From positions 1,364,001 through 1,428,000 of the forward strand of contig NZ_CP072801.1 in the NCBI RefSeq assembly GCF_017901135.1: 64,000 nucleotides of DNA, given 5' to 3'. The notes beneath the pieces were generated by a model, which saw only the letters and a list, made by a program, of their open reading frames with translations, did not search any database and had not been told where the DNA came from. Within the stretch, counting starts at the first letter, position 1. Every line of letters begins with the position of its first letter. Source of the stretch: Thiothrix litoralis (GTDB lineage Bacteria > Pseudomonadota > Gammaproteobacteria > Thiotrichales > Thiotrichaceae). Shown one piece after another: positions 25,909 through 33,864 of the stretch. Made by a program: the position numbers and the translations under genes.

Positions 25909-27387
25909 TCAATAAAACCGTGCATTCAATTGCAAGCCCATCGGATCCTGCTGAGCAGGGTCTGATGAAGGTATCCAACGGCTCAGGCAATCCGGGCGAG
26001 TCACACAAGGGTCAGTGAGGGTTTGCAGGAAAGCCATCAAATACTGCACATCGTCTTCGCTATACACCTGACCGGCAATGTCGGTATTACCCCCCAACAT
26101 TTCACGCAAGTTCGGCTGAAGCTGTGCCGTCGGAATATTGGCTTGTTGCAGTTGCTGCGGGTCGTAATCGAGCGCTGCCTGAAACGGGTTGAGCATGTGC
26201 CTTACCACGGCATCGAGGCTAGTGTAAGCACCATTATGCCCCCAAGGGCCTGTCACCGTGACATTCAACAAGCTAGGCGTGCGGAAGCGGAATTTGTCTT
26301 CCACTTGCTGCGTCACCAGCCAGCGCCCATAGTCCTGCTGGTTCTGTGGGTCACGATTGTCTTTGCCTGGGCCAATCGGTGGCATTAGCACATTGCGGAA
26401 CTGTTCATCCGTAAAAAAATCGCCACGATGGCATGAGGCACACGCATATCCCCCCGCGCCGCGTTCCCTGAAAAACAGCACAGCCCCCTGCTTGGCGGGC
26501 TCACTGATTGCCGCAAAATTACCCTGTACGTATTGCTTCCATGCATGGTTGACAAACACCTGTGAACGCTCGTATTCGGCTAGGGCAGCGGTGATATTCT
26601 GTTCGGTAATCAGGGTTTCCACCTGATCGTGAGGTTGTTGATAAGCCTGACGAAAAGCATCCAGCCAATAATCCGTTTCTGCCACAGACAGGGCATCATC
26701 CGGCGTAATGTTATTACCATATCCCCCCAAACGCTCTGCCAAACGGTCACGGCAAGATTGTGGCGTGCCAGCAGGATCAAAGGTTACGCCGCGCATTTCA
26801 TGATTGGATGTCACTGGAAACCGCGCCTGCGCTTGAACCAGATTCGCCCCCGCCTGAGGGTCAGGCTGTGCATCAGCCACATCCGGCGTGGTAATACCGC
26901 CCGCCACTTGTGCAACCCGCCCATCATGGAACATGAACTGCTTCCACAAACCACTATTAAAGGTAGTCGGCGCATTACGTGACACGCCCGGTATCAGGTT
27001 GCCCTGCAATAGCCGCTTATGCCCCAGCCTATCCGGGTCGGCAGCATCCACCCCGATCGACAGCGAAAGGTTATCCCCACCTCCCAGCAAGGGATGGTGG
27101 CAAGTTGCGCAGGCAACATCCTTATTCCCCGACAGCGCTTTACTGAAAAACAGTTTCATACCCAATTGTGCCAGCGGTGACGCTATATCAGGGAGCACCT
27201 GACCTTGCAGCGGGTCGCCCGTCAGGCCATGCCGCTGAATCAACTCGCGGAGCGTTGCGTCAAGCTCGGAACGTAATACTAGGGCGTTACCATTGTCTGG
27301 CCGGTAAATGTTGTTGTTAGCCGTCTCATCTTCACAACCTTGCAACAACAACAGCGCACATAACAATATAATAAAACTCGACTGCAT
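25909..27387 (-). CDS. Di-haem cytochrome c peroxidase/MauG-family lipoprotein
   Basis: 492 residues. A lipoprotein signal (IILLCALLLLQGC, lipid Cys18) is followed by two c-type haem sites, CATCH (93-97) and CASCH (316-320). The layout and motifs (SPLAQLGMKLFFSKALSG, then RNAPTTFNSG, then FRTPSLLNVTVTGPWGHNG) match bacterial cytochrome c peroxidases, which reduce H2O2 in the periplasm, or MauG-like oxidases. The frame extends to 27480, but the ATG at 27387 gives a clean lipoprotein start. It is larger than classical CcpA (~330 aa), closer to the extended MauG-like group. Single gene. Confidence 0.85.
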   Translation of the reverse strand: MQSSFIILLCALLLLQGCEDETANNNIYRPDNGNALVLRSELDATLRELIQRHGLTGDPLQGQVLPDIASPLAQLGMKLFFSKALSGNKDVACATCHHPLLGGGDNLSLSIGVDAADPDRLGHKRLLQGNLIPGVSRNAPTTFNSGLWKQFMFHDGRVAQVAGGITTPDVADAQPDPQAGANLVQAQARFPVTSNHEMRGVTFDPAGTPQSCRDRLAERLGGYGNNITPDDALSVAETDYWLDAFRQAYQQPHDQVETLITEQNITAALAEYERSQVFVNHAWKQYVQGNFAAISEPAKQGAVLFFRERGAGGYACASCHRGDFFTDEQFRNVLMPPIGPGKDNRDPQNQQDYGRWLVTQQVEDKFRFRTPSLLNVTVTGPWGHNGAYTSLDAVVRHMLNPFQAALDYDPQQLQQANIPTAQLQPNLREMLGGNTDIAGQVYSEDDVQYLMAFLQTLTDPCVTRPDCLSRWIPSSDPAQQDPMGLQLNARFY

Positions 27388-27568
27388 GATAAAAGCAACA
27401 CTAATGGCAATGGGGGTGAATCTATTATTACACTGCCATAGATCAAGCCGGGAGGAGGTTTGTCTGCTGAACCCTACCATTTGGTGTATTCTGTCTGTAG
27501 AGTTATGTGTTTAGAATCAGTTTTGTAAGAAAAAGCATTAAATACAGGCTAAATCAATGGAGTTCCAT

Positions 27569-28063
27569 ATGTTTGAACAAGCAGGCATCTTTATTCTTGG
27601 TATTCTGGCAGGCTGGGTAATCGAGTGGATTTTTGTCCTCTTGTTTGTCCCCAGCCCCGAGAAAAAGCTCGAATCAGCCTTGCAAGCCAGTCGTAAAGAA
27701 AACGCTCAATTGCAAAAACAAAACAACGAGCTGCAAACAGCCTTAAATACAGCCAAAGCACCAGCGCCAGCCGCTAAAGTTGTTGAAGCCCCTGTCGCGA
27801 CGGAAGCAGCACCAGCAGAAGATGATGACTTAACCAAATTAAGCGGGATTGGTCCCAAATTAGCTGAAGCCATGAACGCCGCCGGTATTAACCATTATGC
27901 GCAATTGGCAGAATTGAGTGTGGAAACACTGGGTGAGCGGCTGGCTTCTAGCGGAATCCGTTACAGCAAAGCATCAGCAGAAAGCTGGGCTACCCAAGCT
28001 GCTTTGGCAGGAAAAAGTGATTGGGATGGTTTGAAAAATTATCAAACAGCATTAAAAGGCTAA
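27569..28063 (+). CDS. Membrane-anchored helix-hairpin-helix protein
   Basis: 164 residues from the ATG at 27569, which has GGAG 6 nt upstream (an in-frame ATG lies 4 codons earlier). One N-terminal membrane span (GIFILGILAGWVIEWIFVLL) is followed by a coiled coil (about 30-62, KKLESALQASRKENAQLQ), an Ala/Pro-rich linker and a C-terminal helix-hairpin-helix fold (DDLTKLSGIGPKLAEAMN, from about 90). Such domains usually bind DNA non-specifically. It could tether DNA or another HhH partner at the membrane; no function is assigned in the family I recognise. Confidence 0.65.
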   Translation: MFEQAGIFILGILAGWVIEWIFVLLFVPSPEKKLESALQASRKENAQLQKQNNELQTALNTAKAPAPAAKVVEAPVATEAAPAEDDDLTKLSGIGPKLAEAMNAAGINHYAQLAELSVETLGERLASSGIRYSKASAESWATQAALAGKSDWDGLKNYQTALKG

Positions 28064-28074
28064 CCCAAATAAAA

Positions 28075-28101
28075 AAGGGGCGGTTAAACTAACCACCCCT
28101 T
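28075..28101. terminator. Bidirectional terminator between the HhH gene and fis
   Basis: Stem AAGGGGCGGTTA / TAACCACCCCTT with a 3-nt loop, A-rich on the left and T-containing on the right, lying between two convergent genes. Confidence 0.8.
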
Positions 28102-28128
28102 CCTTACGTCATTATAACAAACCCTGAA

Positions 28129-28392
28129 TCAGAGCAGATTATGACGCTTCAGCTTAGTACGTAGGGTAGCGCGATTAATACCCATGCATTGCGCTGCTTT
28201 GGACTGGTTACTGTGCGTGTAACGCATCATGATTTCCAGCATTGGGCGTTCCACCTCATCCAGCACAAGACGATAGATGTTGGATGCTTCATGCTCACCC
28301 AACGTATCCAGATAATCTTGTAAAGTACGAGCAACCGTTTCAGACAATGAAGAGTCCAGACCGGTACGAGAAGATGTATTCGTCATATTCAT
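28129..28392 (-). CDS. fis: DNA-binding protein Fis
   Basis: 87 residues, slightly shorter than E. coli Fis (98). The C-terminal helix-turn-helix is highly conserved (MLEIMMRYTHSNQSKAAQ then CMGINRATLRTKLKRH), and the central dimer helices are recognisable (VARTLQDYLDTLGEHEA). Fis is a growth-phase nucleoid protein. In most gammaproteobacteria it is the second gene of a dusB-fis operon. Here the ATG still overlaps the stop of the upstream frame (ATGA), but that frame is a decayed dusB, so expression must rely on whatever promoter survives upstream. Confidence 0.93.
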   Translation of the reverse strand: MNMTNTSSRTGLDSSLSETVARTLQDYLDTLGEHEASNIYRLVLDEVERPMLEIMMRYTHSNQSKAAQCMGINRATLRTKLKRHNLL

Positions 28393-28880
28393 GCAACCTT
28401 TTTAATATTTGTTAGTGCGATTCTACACAATGCATCATGAACCGCAGCCAACTGTTTTTCAGGAGTCGTGATCGCAAAAATCCCTTTCGTTAAACTTGTC
28501 TTGGAGGTGATTCAATCCAGATACCACCCGACATGCTTCCTTGCAATACGGATAAGCGCATCCGCTCCATAAAAGTCGTGAATAGCCCCAATCTGATCTA
28601 AGACGACTCGACACCGTTTATAGACACTCTGCTGCATAAAAAGTTCTCTGGAATACAGAAAATTTTCTCTTTGTCAGAGTATCGATAACCAACCCCAAGC
28701 TGCTCGACCAATCATCAGGCCATCGGTATACGTGCAGTCAAATATTCGACAGAGAAAAATCTGCCTGCAAAATAACTAAACGCATATCCTGAATAAAAGA
28801 ATACCACAGAGTGAAATATACCCAATACACGGGCTGACAAACGGCATCCTAACTCGACAAACGGTAGTTTATCAAACACA
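28389..28880 (-). pseudogene. dusB: Decayed dusB (tRNA-dihydrouridine synthase) upstream of fis
   Basis: On the minus strand, immediately before fis, the translated sequence contains AIHDFYGADALIRIARKHVG followed by WYLD and a TGA (28512-28514). It then continues IFAITTPEKQLAAVHDALC to a TGA that overlaps the fis start. These are the C-terminal DusB motifs (HDFYGE..G..IARKHVGWYL). Further upstream TDGLMIGRAAWG, the DusB core motif, appears near 28690-28725, and KLPFVELGCRLSARVL near 28850-28880 resembles the N-terminal LPFRELCRRLGA. Several stops and large deletions (about 490 bp left of about 1 kb) show it is dead. The C-terminal part is secure; the most N-terminal match is tentative. Confidence 0.75.
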
Positions 28881-28901
28881 TAGGACAATAGGCAAAAAAA
28901 C

Positions 28902-29426
28902 TTAACGCATTGAAAACTCGCCAATATGATTATTATTTCGCCTAAAAAATAACCACATTAAATAAAAAGCCAGCAATACAAACACTGGAGACGTTAATTG
29001 TGGCAGGCTAAGTCCAAAAATAGACCAAGCCACATCAGTACAACTAGCACCGCTACGCAGCAATACCTCGGTCACTGACCCTTGTGGAAAATAAGTAATG
29101 AAACGATCCAGCCAAACTTCAAGACCAGGCCCACAAGATGCTGCTTCTTCAGGTGGCAAACTCAGCAACCAAACCTGACGAACGGCAATCCCGGCACTGA
29201 ATAACCCGCCCAATACCAGTAACAGACCGTATACCTTGTCACCGAACCCTGACGGGTTGTGCAGGAAAGCCAGCAAGGCCACCAAACCGAGCGCCATCAT
29301 GGCCAACCGTTGCAAAATACACAGCGGGCAGGGTTCCAGACCAACCACTAACTGAAAAAACAGTGCAGCCCCCAATAAAATTAAGCAGAGGATAAACACA
29401 AACAAGTAGTGAGGACGTTTATTCAC
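28902..29426 (-). CDS. dsbB: Disulfide bond formation protein DsbB
   Basis: DsbB re-oxidises periplasmic DsbA and passes electrons to quinones. The 174-residue protein has four membrane spans, the first redox pair in CPLC (Cys33, Cys36) in the first periplasmic loop, and the second pair at Cys98 and Cys129 in the second loop (AASCGPG and GASCTD). Conserved Arg40 (ILQR) lies next to the first site. It is transcribed toward the decayed dusB; the cation antiporter gene lies upstream on the same strand with a 60-nt gap. Confidence 0.94.
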   Translation of the reverse strand: MNKRPHYLFVFILCLILLGAALFFQLVVGLEPCPLCILQRLAMMALGLVALLAFLHNPSGFGDKVYGLLLVLGGLFSAGIAVRQVWLLSLPPEEAASCGPGLEVWLDRFITYFPQGSVTEVLLRSGASCTDVAWSIFGLSLPQLTSPVFVLLAFYLMWLFFRRNNNHIGEFSMR

Positions 29427-29486
29427 AGGATCAAGTCTCCCTAAAGAAAGTCAGTAACAAAGTTATTGCTCATTAGCATTCGCCTG

Positions 29487-31526
29487 TCAGTTGCTATCTG
29501 GCACAGTGATGACGGGAGTAGCACTGGTTTTTGTTGTTTTACCGCCTGTTTTCAAGGCATTCTCCACTTCCCGAAAAGAATCCGATTTACCACCTTCCAG
29601 AACCAGCACATCGCCGCTTTGCAGCAAAATATCGGGTGAAGGTTGTTCCCCCCGAATATCGCCACGGCGTAGTGCCTTAATATTCACGGCAAAACGCTCC
29701 AGCTTCAGTTCTGAGATACGTTTACCAACGCCAAAATCATTATCTTGCAAGGTGAAGGTGTGCAAAAACGCCGCCTTATTACCTTGCTGGGGTTTTTCCT
29801 GATCCCCGTGATAATAGCTGTGTAAGGAACGATAACTGTCCGTGCGAATTTTTTCGGTCATCTGAAAGACTTCATCCGGGCTGAACCCCAGTTGTTCGAC
29901 AATTCGCTGGGTAATCATCAAGGTTGCCTCCAGCGTCTCTGGCAGCACACTGGTTGCACCCAAGCGTTCCAATGCTTCCAAATGACGCTCATCACGGGTA
30001 CGTACCAGCACGGGAATATCCTCCCGTTTCAGGCGGATAGCCTCGATAATGCGTTTGGCAACCTCAATATCCACCACGGTGATGACCACCATCCGCGCAC
30101 GCAGCAAACCGGCAGCGATCAGGATTTCCGGGCGGGTTGCATCCGCATAATGCACCGGGTCACCTGCCTCCCAAGTTTTTTCCACAATACTCGGGTCAAG
30201 GTCCAGTGCAAGGTAAGAGACACCCTGTTCTTGCAAAAAGTGGGCAATATTTTGTCCCATACGCCGATAACCGCACAAGATAACATGGTCTTGCACTTCA
30301 TTGACGGCCTCGCTGACCTCAGCGGCATCCTTGAACTGTTGATGGGTGTAAGTATCCGCCAGCAATACCGTGGTAATTCTCTCATTGTAACGGATGATTA
30401 ACGGTGAAATAGCCATACTGATGACAATCGCCGCCAATGTCGTCTGAGCCTCACCACTCGACATCACATTATTGTTCAAAGCCAACGCCAATAAGGCAAA
30501 ACCGAATTCGCCCCCCTGCCCCAATACCAAACCAGTACGCAATGATGAGGAATTACTCTTAGAAAATAACCGGGTCAACAACCCTATCAGCAGACCTTTC
30601 CCTATCGTCAAACCCAGCACCAACAGCAGTACCGGCAACCACAGGGAAGACAATACCCCAAGATCCAGCTTGGTTCCCACCGTAATAAAGAATAGCCCCA
30701 TCAGAATATCCCGAAACGGGCGTATCTCACTCTCAATCTGGTGCTTGTACTCGGTTTCGCTCAACAACATCCCCGCCAGAAAAGCCCCCAAAGCCAGCGA
30801 CAAACCCAGAGACTGAGTAATCCACGCCGCCGTCAAGGCCACCAACAGCACCGTAATATTGAACAACTCCAGCGATTCCGCACGAGCAATGTACTGAAAC
30901 AGCGGCCGCAGCGTGTAATGTCCCACCAGCAAGGTCACAAAAAACAGCAAGGCGTAAGACGACACCTTGAATAAAAATTCACTGGTATTGCCAATTTCAT
31001 TACCACCACTGGCAGCCAATAGCGGGATAACCACCAAAAAAGGCACCACCGCAATATCCTGAAACAGCAGGATACCCAAAGCAGACTGCCCATGCGGCGC
31101 ACGCATTTCAGCTTGGTCATTCAATTGCTTGACCACAATCGCGGTAGAAGACATCGCCATTGCCCCGCCTGCCACCAAAGCGCTCTGCCAGGATGCTCCA
31201 AAGTAAGACAACAATGCCATTCCCGATAACGTGGAAATCACCACCTGCAAGCCACCTAGGCCGATAATGGTATTGCGCATCGCCATGAACTGCTTCATGG
31301 AAAATTCCAGCCCAATGGCGAACAGCAGGAAGACCATGCCGACTTCTCCCATAAAAGCCAGGCCTTCGCTCTCCGGGATAAATTCTGCCCCATTCATCCC
31401 CATTGCTGCCCCGACTACCAAATAGCCTAGGATAGGGGGTAAGCGCAAAGTGCGAAAGGCGGCGACAGCCCCAACAGACATTACCAACAGCAGTAAAATA
31501 CTGCGCAATAGATCGTGTTCTTCCAC
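29487..31526 (-). CDS. CPA2-family cation:proton antiporter (KefB/KefC-like)
   Basis: 679 residues: twelve to thirteen membrane helices (about 1-390), then an RCK/TrkA-N nucleotide-binding domain starting VILCGYRRMGQNIAHFL (near 412), then a TrkA-C domain (about 590-660, FGVGKRISELKLERFAVNI). KefB/KefC proteins are glutathione-gated K+ efflux systems, while related antiporters exchange Na+ or K+ for protons. No KefF/KefG partner is nearby, so glutathione gating is not implied. The last ~20 residues are a Ser/Thr/Lys-rich tail. Confidence 0.88.
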   Translation of the reverse strand: MEEHDLLRSILLLLVMSVGAVAAFRTLRLPPILGYLVVGAAMGMNGAEFIPESEGLAFMGEVGMVFLLFAIGLEFSMKQFMAMRNTIIGLGGLQVVISTLSGMALLSYFGASWQSALVAGGAMAMSSTAIVVKQLNDQAEMRAPHGQSALGILLFQDIAVVPFLVVIPLLAASGGNEIGNTSEFLFKVSSYALLFFVTLLVGHYTLRPLFQYIARAESLELFNITVLLVALTAAWITQSLGLSLALGAFLAGMLLSETEYKHQIESEIRPFRDILMGLFFITVGTKLDLGVLSSLWLPVLLLVLGLTIGKGLLIGLLTRLFSKSNSSSLRTGLVLGQGGEFGFALLALALNNNVMSSGEAQTTLAAIVISMAISPLIIRYNERITTVLLADTYTHQQFKDAAEVSEAVNEVQDHVILCGYRRMGQNIAHFLQEQGVSYLALDLDPSIVEKTWEAGDPVHYADATRPEILIAAGLLRARMVVITVVDIEVAKRIIEAIRLKREDIPVLVRTRDERHLEALERLGATSVLPETLEATLMITQRIVEQLGFSPDEVFQMTEKIRTDSYRSLHSYYHGDQEKPQQGNKAAFLHTFTLQDNDFGVGKRISELKLERFAVNIKALRRGDIRGEQPSPDILLQSGDVLVLEGGKSDSFREVENALKTGGKTTKTSATPVITVPDSN

Positions 31527-31632
31527 GTAATTCCCTACAATTTACTTAAGTTGTTTTAGCCAAGTATACGGCTTTCTGAACTTGCATACACTGTGTGGGT
31601 TCAGTTCTTACCCAGATCAACGGAGATGAGCA

Positions 31633-32064
31633 GTGAAAAAAAATCCATTCGGGTGGCAATTACTCCTTTACTTGTGGGTAGGCCCCATCACATTGCTCTG
31701 CTTGCCCTTGGCATTGCTGGCAAAATGGACTGGCGGCGGCTATCACCTGCATACCGGCGTGCTGGAAATCTGGGGTGGCTGGGTCGGGCGCTGGCTGGAT
31801 CGTGGCATCCCGTTGCTGGGTGCGGTCAATGCCATTACCATCGGGCATATCGTTGCAGGCATCTCCCCACAACACTTGCACAATAGCCGGGTACACGAGC
31901 GGGTACACGTCGCGCAATTTGAACAATGGGGCTTCCTGTTCCCGCTGGTTTACCTGTTGGCGGGCATCAAGGCACGCCTGCGCGGGGGCAGTTTGTATTG
32001 GGATAATCCTTACGAAATCGAAGCCCGAGCCAAAGCGGCAGCAAAAGACCAACACGTTACCTGA
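31633..32064 (+). CDS. Small membrane protein with an HExxH motif
   Basis: 143 residues from a GTG with GGAG 7 nt upstream. Two hydrophobic stretches (about 9-30 and 60-78) precede HERVHVAQFEQWG, an HExxH zinc-site motif (His88, Glu89, His92), then another hydrophobic segment (FLFPLVYLLAGIKARL, 101-116). It ends with YWDNPYEIEARAKA, in which a Glu could be a third ligand. This looks like a minimal membrane-associated metalloprotease-like fold, but I cannot name a characterised family, and peptidase activity is conjecture. It is followed 34 nt later by an ABC exporter. Confidence 0.6.
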   Translation: MKKNPFGWQLLLYLWVGPITLLCLPLALLAKWTGGGYHLHTGVLEIWGGWVGRWLDRGIPLLGAVNAITIGHIVAGISPQHLHNSRVHERVHVAQFEQWGFLFPLVYLLAGIKARLRGGSLYWDNPYEIEARAKAAAKDQHVT

Positions 32065-32098
32065 GCCATTGGCTGTATTCATCTGCTAACATCCGCGC

Positions 32099-33850
32099 AT
32101 GGATATTATCTTTCGTGAATATGGCGCAATCATCCGCCAAAAATGGGGCTGGTTTGTCGTGGTTATGCTCGGCATCTCCGGTGGCGCTGGGCTAGAATTA
32201 CTGGTTCCCTTGTTTTACAAGGAAATGGCCAACGGCTTGTCAAAACCGTTTACCGCCGACACTCACAGCCTGTTACTGCAAAATCTGACTTACATTGCCA
32301 TGACCTACGGGGTCATCTGGTTAAGCTGGCGGGCGCTGGAACTGGGCATGATCATGTTCCAGAGTTGGGGTTTGAACAAACTCGATAAGCGCTGCTTTGA
32401 TGTACTGGTGAAGCAACGCCACCACTTTTTCGAGAATAATTTCGCAGGCAGTCTGGTCAAACAATCCAATCGCTTCATCAAGGCATTTGAAACCATCATC
32501 GACTGGCTGATTTTCCAGTGTTACGGCAACTTGCTGCAAATCAGCATCGCCTTTGTGATTTTTTACCAGCAACAACCCCGTTTTGCGCTGTACTTCCTGA
32601 TCTGGGTAGCGATTTTTCTGGGCTGGAGCGGCGGCTATCTGGTGTGGAAACTGAAATTCGACCTGCGGGTAGCGGAAATGGATTCCAAACTCGGCGGCGC
32701 GTATGCCGATGGCATCAGCAATATTGCCATCGTCAAAAGTTTCGCGCTGGAACAGCAGGAACGCACCAATATCAGCGCTCTGGCAGATGAATCTTACCGC
32801 AAGCGCAATGTCGCTTGGCTGCTCACTTTCGTGTCCTTTGCCGTACAAAGCACCTTGGTGTTTGGTATCGAGCTGCTATTGCTCTACTGGATGATTGGTG
32901 AATGGCAAAGTGGCGCCTTCGAGATTGGCGAATTTGTGCTGTTCCAGACGGTACTGCTGATCCTGATCAGGCATTTGTGGGATTTCGGGATGAATTTCCG
33001 GCGCTTTTTCAGTGTACTCGCTGATGCGCGGGAAATGGCGGAAGTGTTCCGTCAGACCGATCTGGAGGAAGAGCACGCCGGGCAAATACACACCATTACG
33101 CACGGGGACATCCGTTTCGAGCACCTGGGGTTTGCGTATGCTTCGGCTACGCTAGGCAAGCAGATGGGGTTGTTTGAGGATTTCAATTTGCACATCAAGC
33201 CGGGCGAAAAAGTCGCGCTGGTGGGGCATTCCGGGTCGGGTAAAACTTCGCTGACCAAACTGCTGTTCCGCTTTGTTGACCCGCAACACGGCAAAATCCT
33301 GTTTGATGGCGTGGATGCCCAAGATTTCAAGCTGGCTTGCTTGCGGGAACAGATTTCACTGGTGCCGCAACAACCGGATCTGTTTCACCGCAGCATCCGC
33401 GACAATATCGTGCTGGGCAAGGCCGTTACTGACGAGCAACTGCGCAACGTGGCACGCAAAGCGCGGGCGCTGGAGTTTATCGACAAACTACCGCAAGGCT
33501 TCGACACGATGGTCGGGGAACGCGGCGTGAAACTGTCCGGCGGTGAAAAGCAGCGCATCGCGATTGCCCGCGCCTTCCTCGACGATGCACCGATTGTGGT
33601 GCTGGATGAAGCCACCAGTGCGCTGGATTCACTCACCGAACAACAAATTCAAGTAGCGATTTTCGAGCTGATTGAGCAAAAAACCGCGATAGTAATTGCG
33701 CACCGCCTCGCCACCATCCTGCGCATGGACAGGATTATCGTGCTGGAAAACGGGCAGGTGATTGAACAGGGAACCCACAATGAATTGCTGGCGTTACGCG
33801 GCAACTATTACGATATGTGGCAACACCAAAGCGGTGAATTTTTGCAGTAA
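32099..33850 (+). CDS. ABC exporter, fused membrane and ATPase domains (MsbA/HlyB-like)
   Basis: 583 residues: six-helix type-IV ABC exporter domain (about 15-310) and a C-terminal ATPase with Walker A VGHSGSGKTS (near 374), Q-loop LVPQQPDL, signature LSGGEKQRIAIARA (near 479), Walker B IVVLDEATSALD and switch His in IVIAHRLATI. One half-transporter, so it should work as a homodimer. No accessory adaptor or outer-membrane gene is adjacent. The substrate could be lipid, peptide or drug; the sequence does not say. It converges with the hybrid kinase gene. Confidence 0.88.
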   Translation: MDIIFREYGAIIRQKWGWFVVVMLGISGGAGLELLVPLFYKEMANGLSKPFTADTHSLLLQNLTYIAMTYGVIWLSWRALELGMIMFQSWGLNKLDKRCFDVLVKQRHHFFENNFAGSLVKQSNRFIKAFETIIDWLIFQCYGNLLQISIAFVIFYQQQPRFALYFLIWVAIFLGWSGGYLVWKLKFDLRVAEMDSKLGGAYADGISNIAIVKSFALEQQERTNISALADESYRKRNVAWLLTFVSFAVQSTLVFGIELLLLYWMIGEWQSGAFEIGEFVLFQTVLLILIRHLWDFGMNFRRFFSVLADAREMAEVFRQTDLEEEHAGQIHTITHGDIRFEHLGFAYASATLGKQMGLFEDFNLHIKPGEKVALVGHSGSGKTSLTKLLFRFVDPQHGKILFDGVDAQDFKLACLREQISLVPQQPDLFHRSIRDNIVLGKAVTDEQLRNVARKARALEFIDKLPQGFDTMVGERGVKLSGGEKQRIAIARAFLDDAPIVVLDEATSALDSLTEQQIQVAIFELIEQKTAIVIAHRLATILRMDRIIVLENGQVIEQGTHNELLALRGNYYDMWQHQSGEFLQ

Positions 33851-33864
33851 GCACAACGCTGGTT

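Noticed and set aside
28715-28924. 69-codon minus-strand ORF downstream of dsbB
   Set aside because: It overlaps the dsbB end and part of it matches the decayed dusB, so it is a chance frame in a pseudogene.
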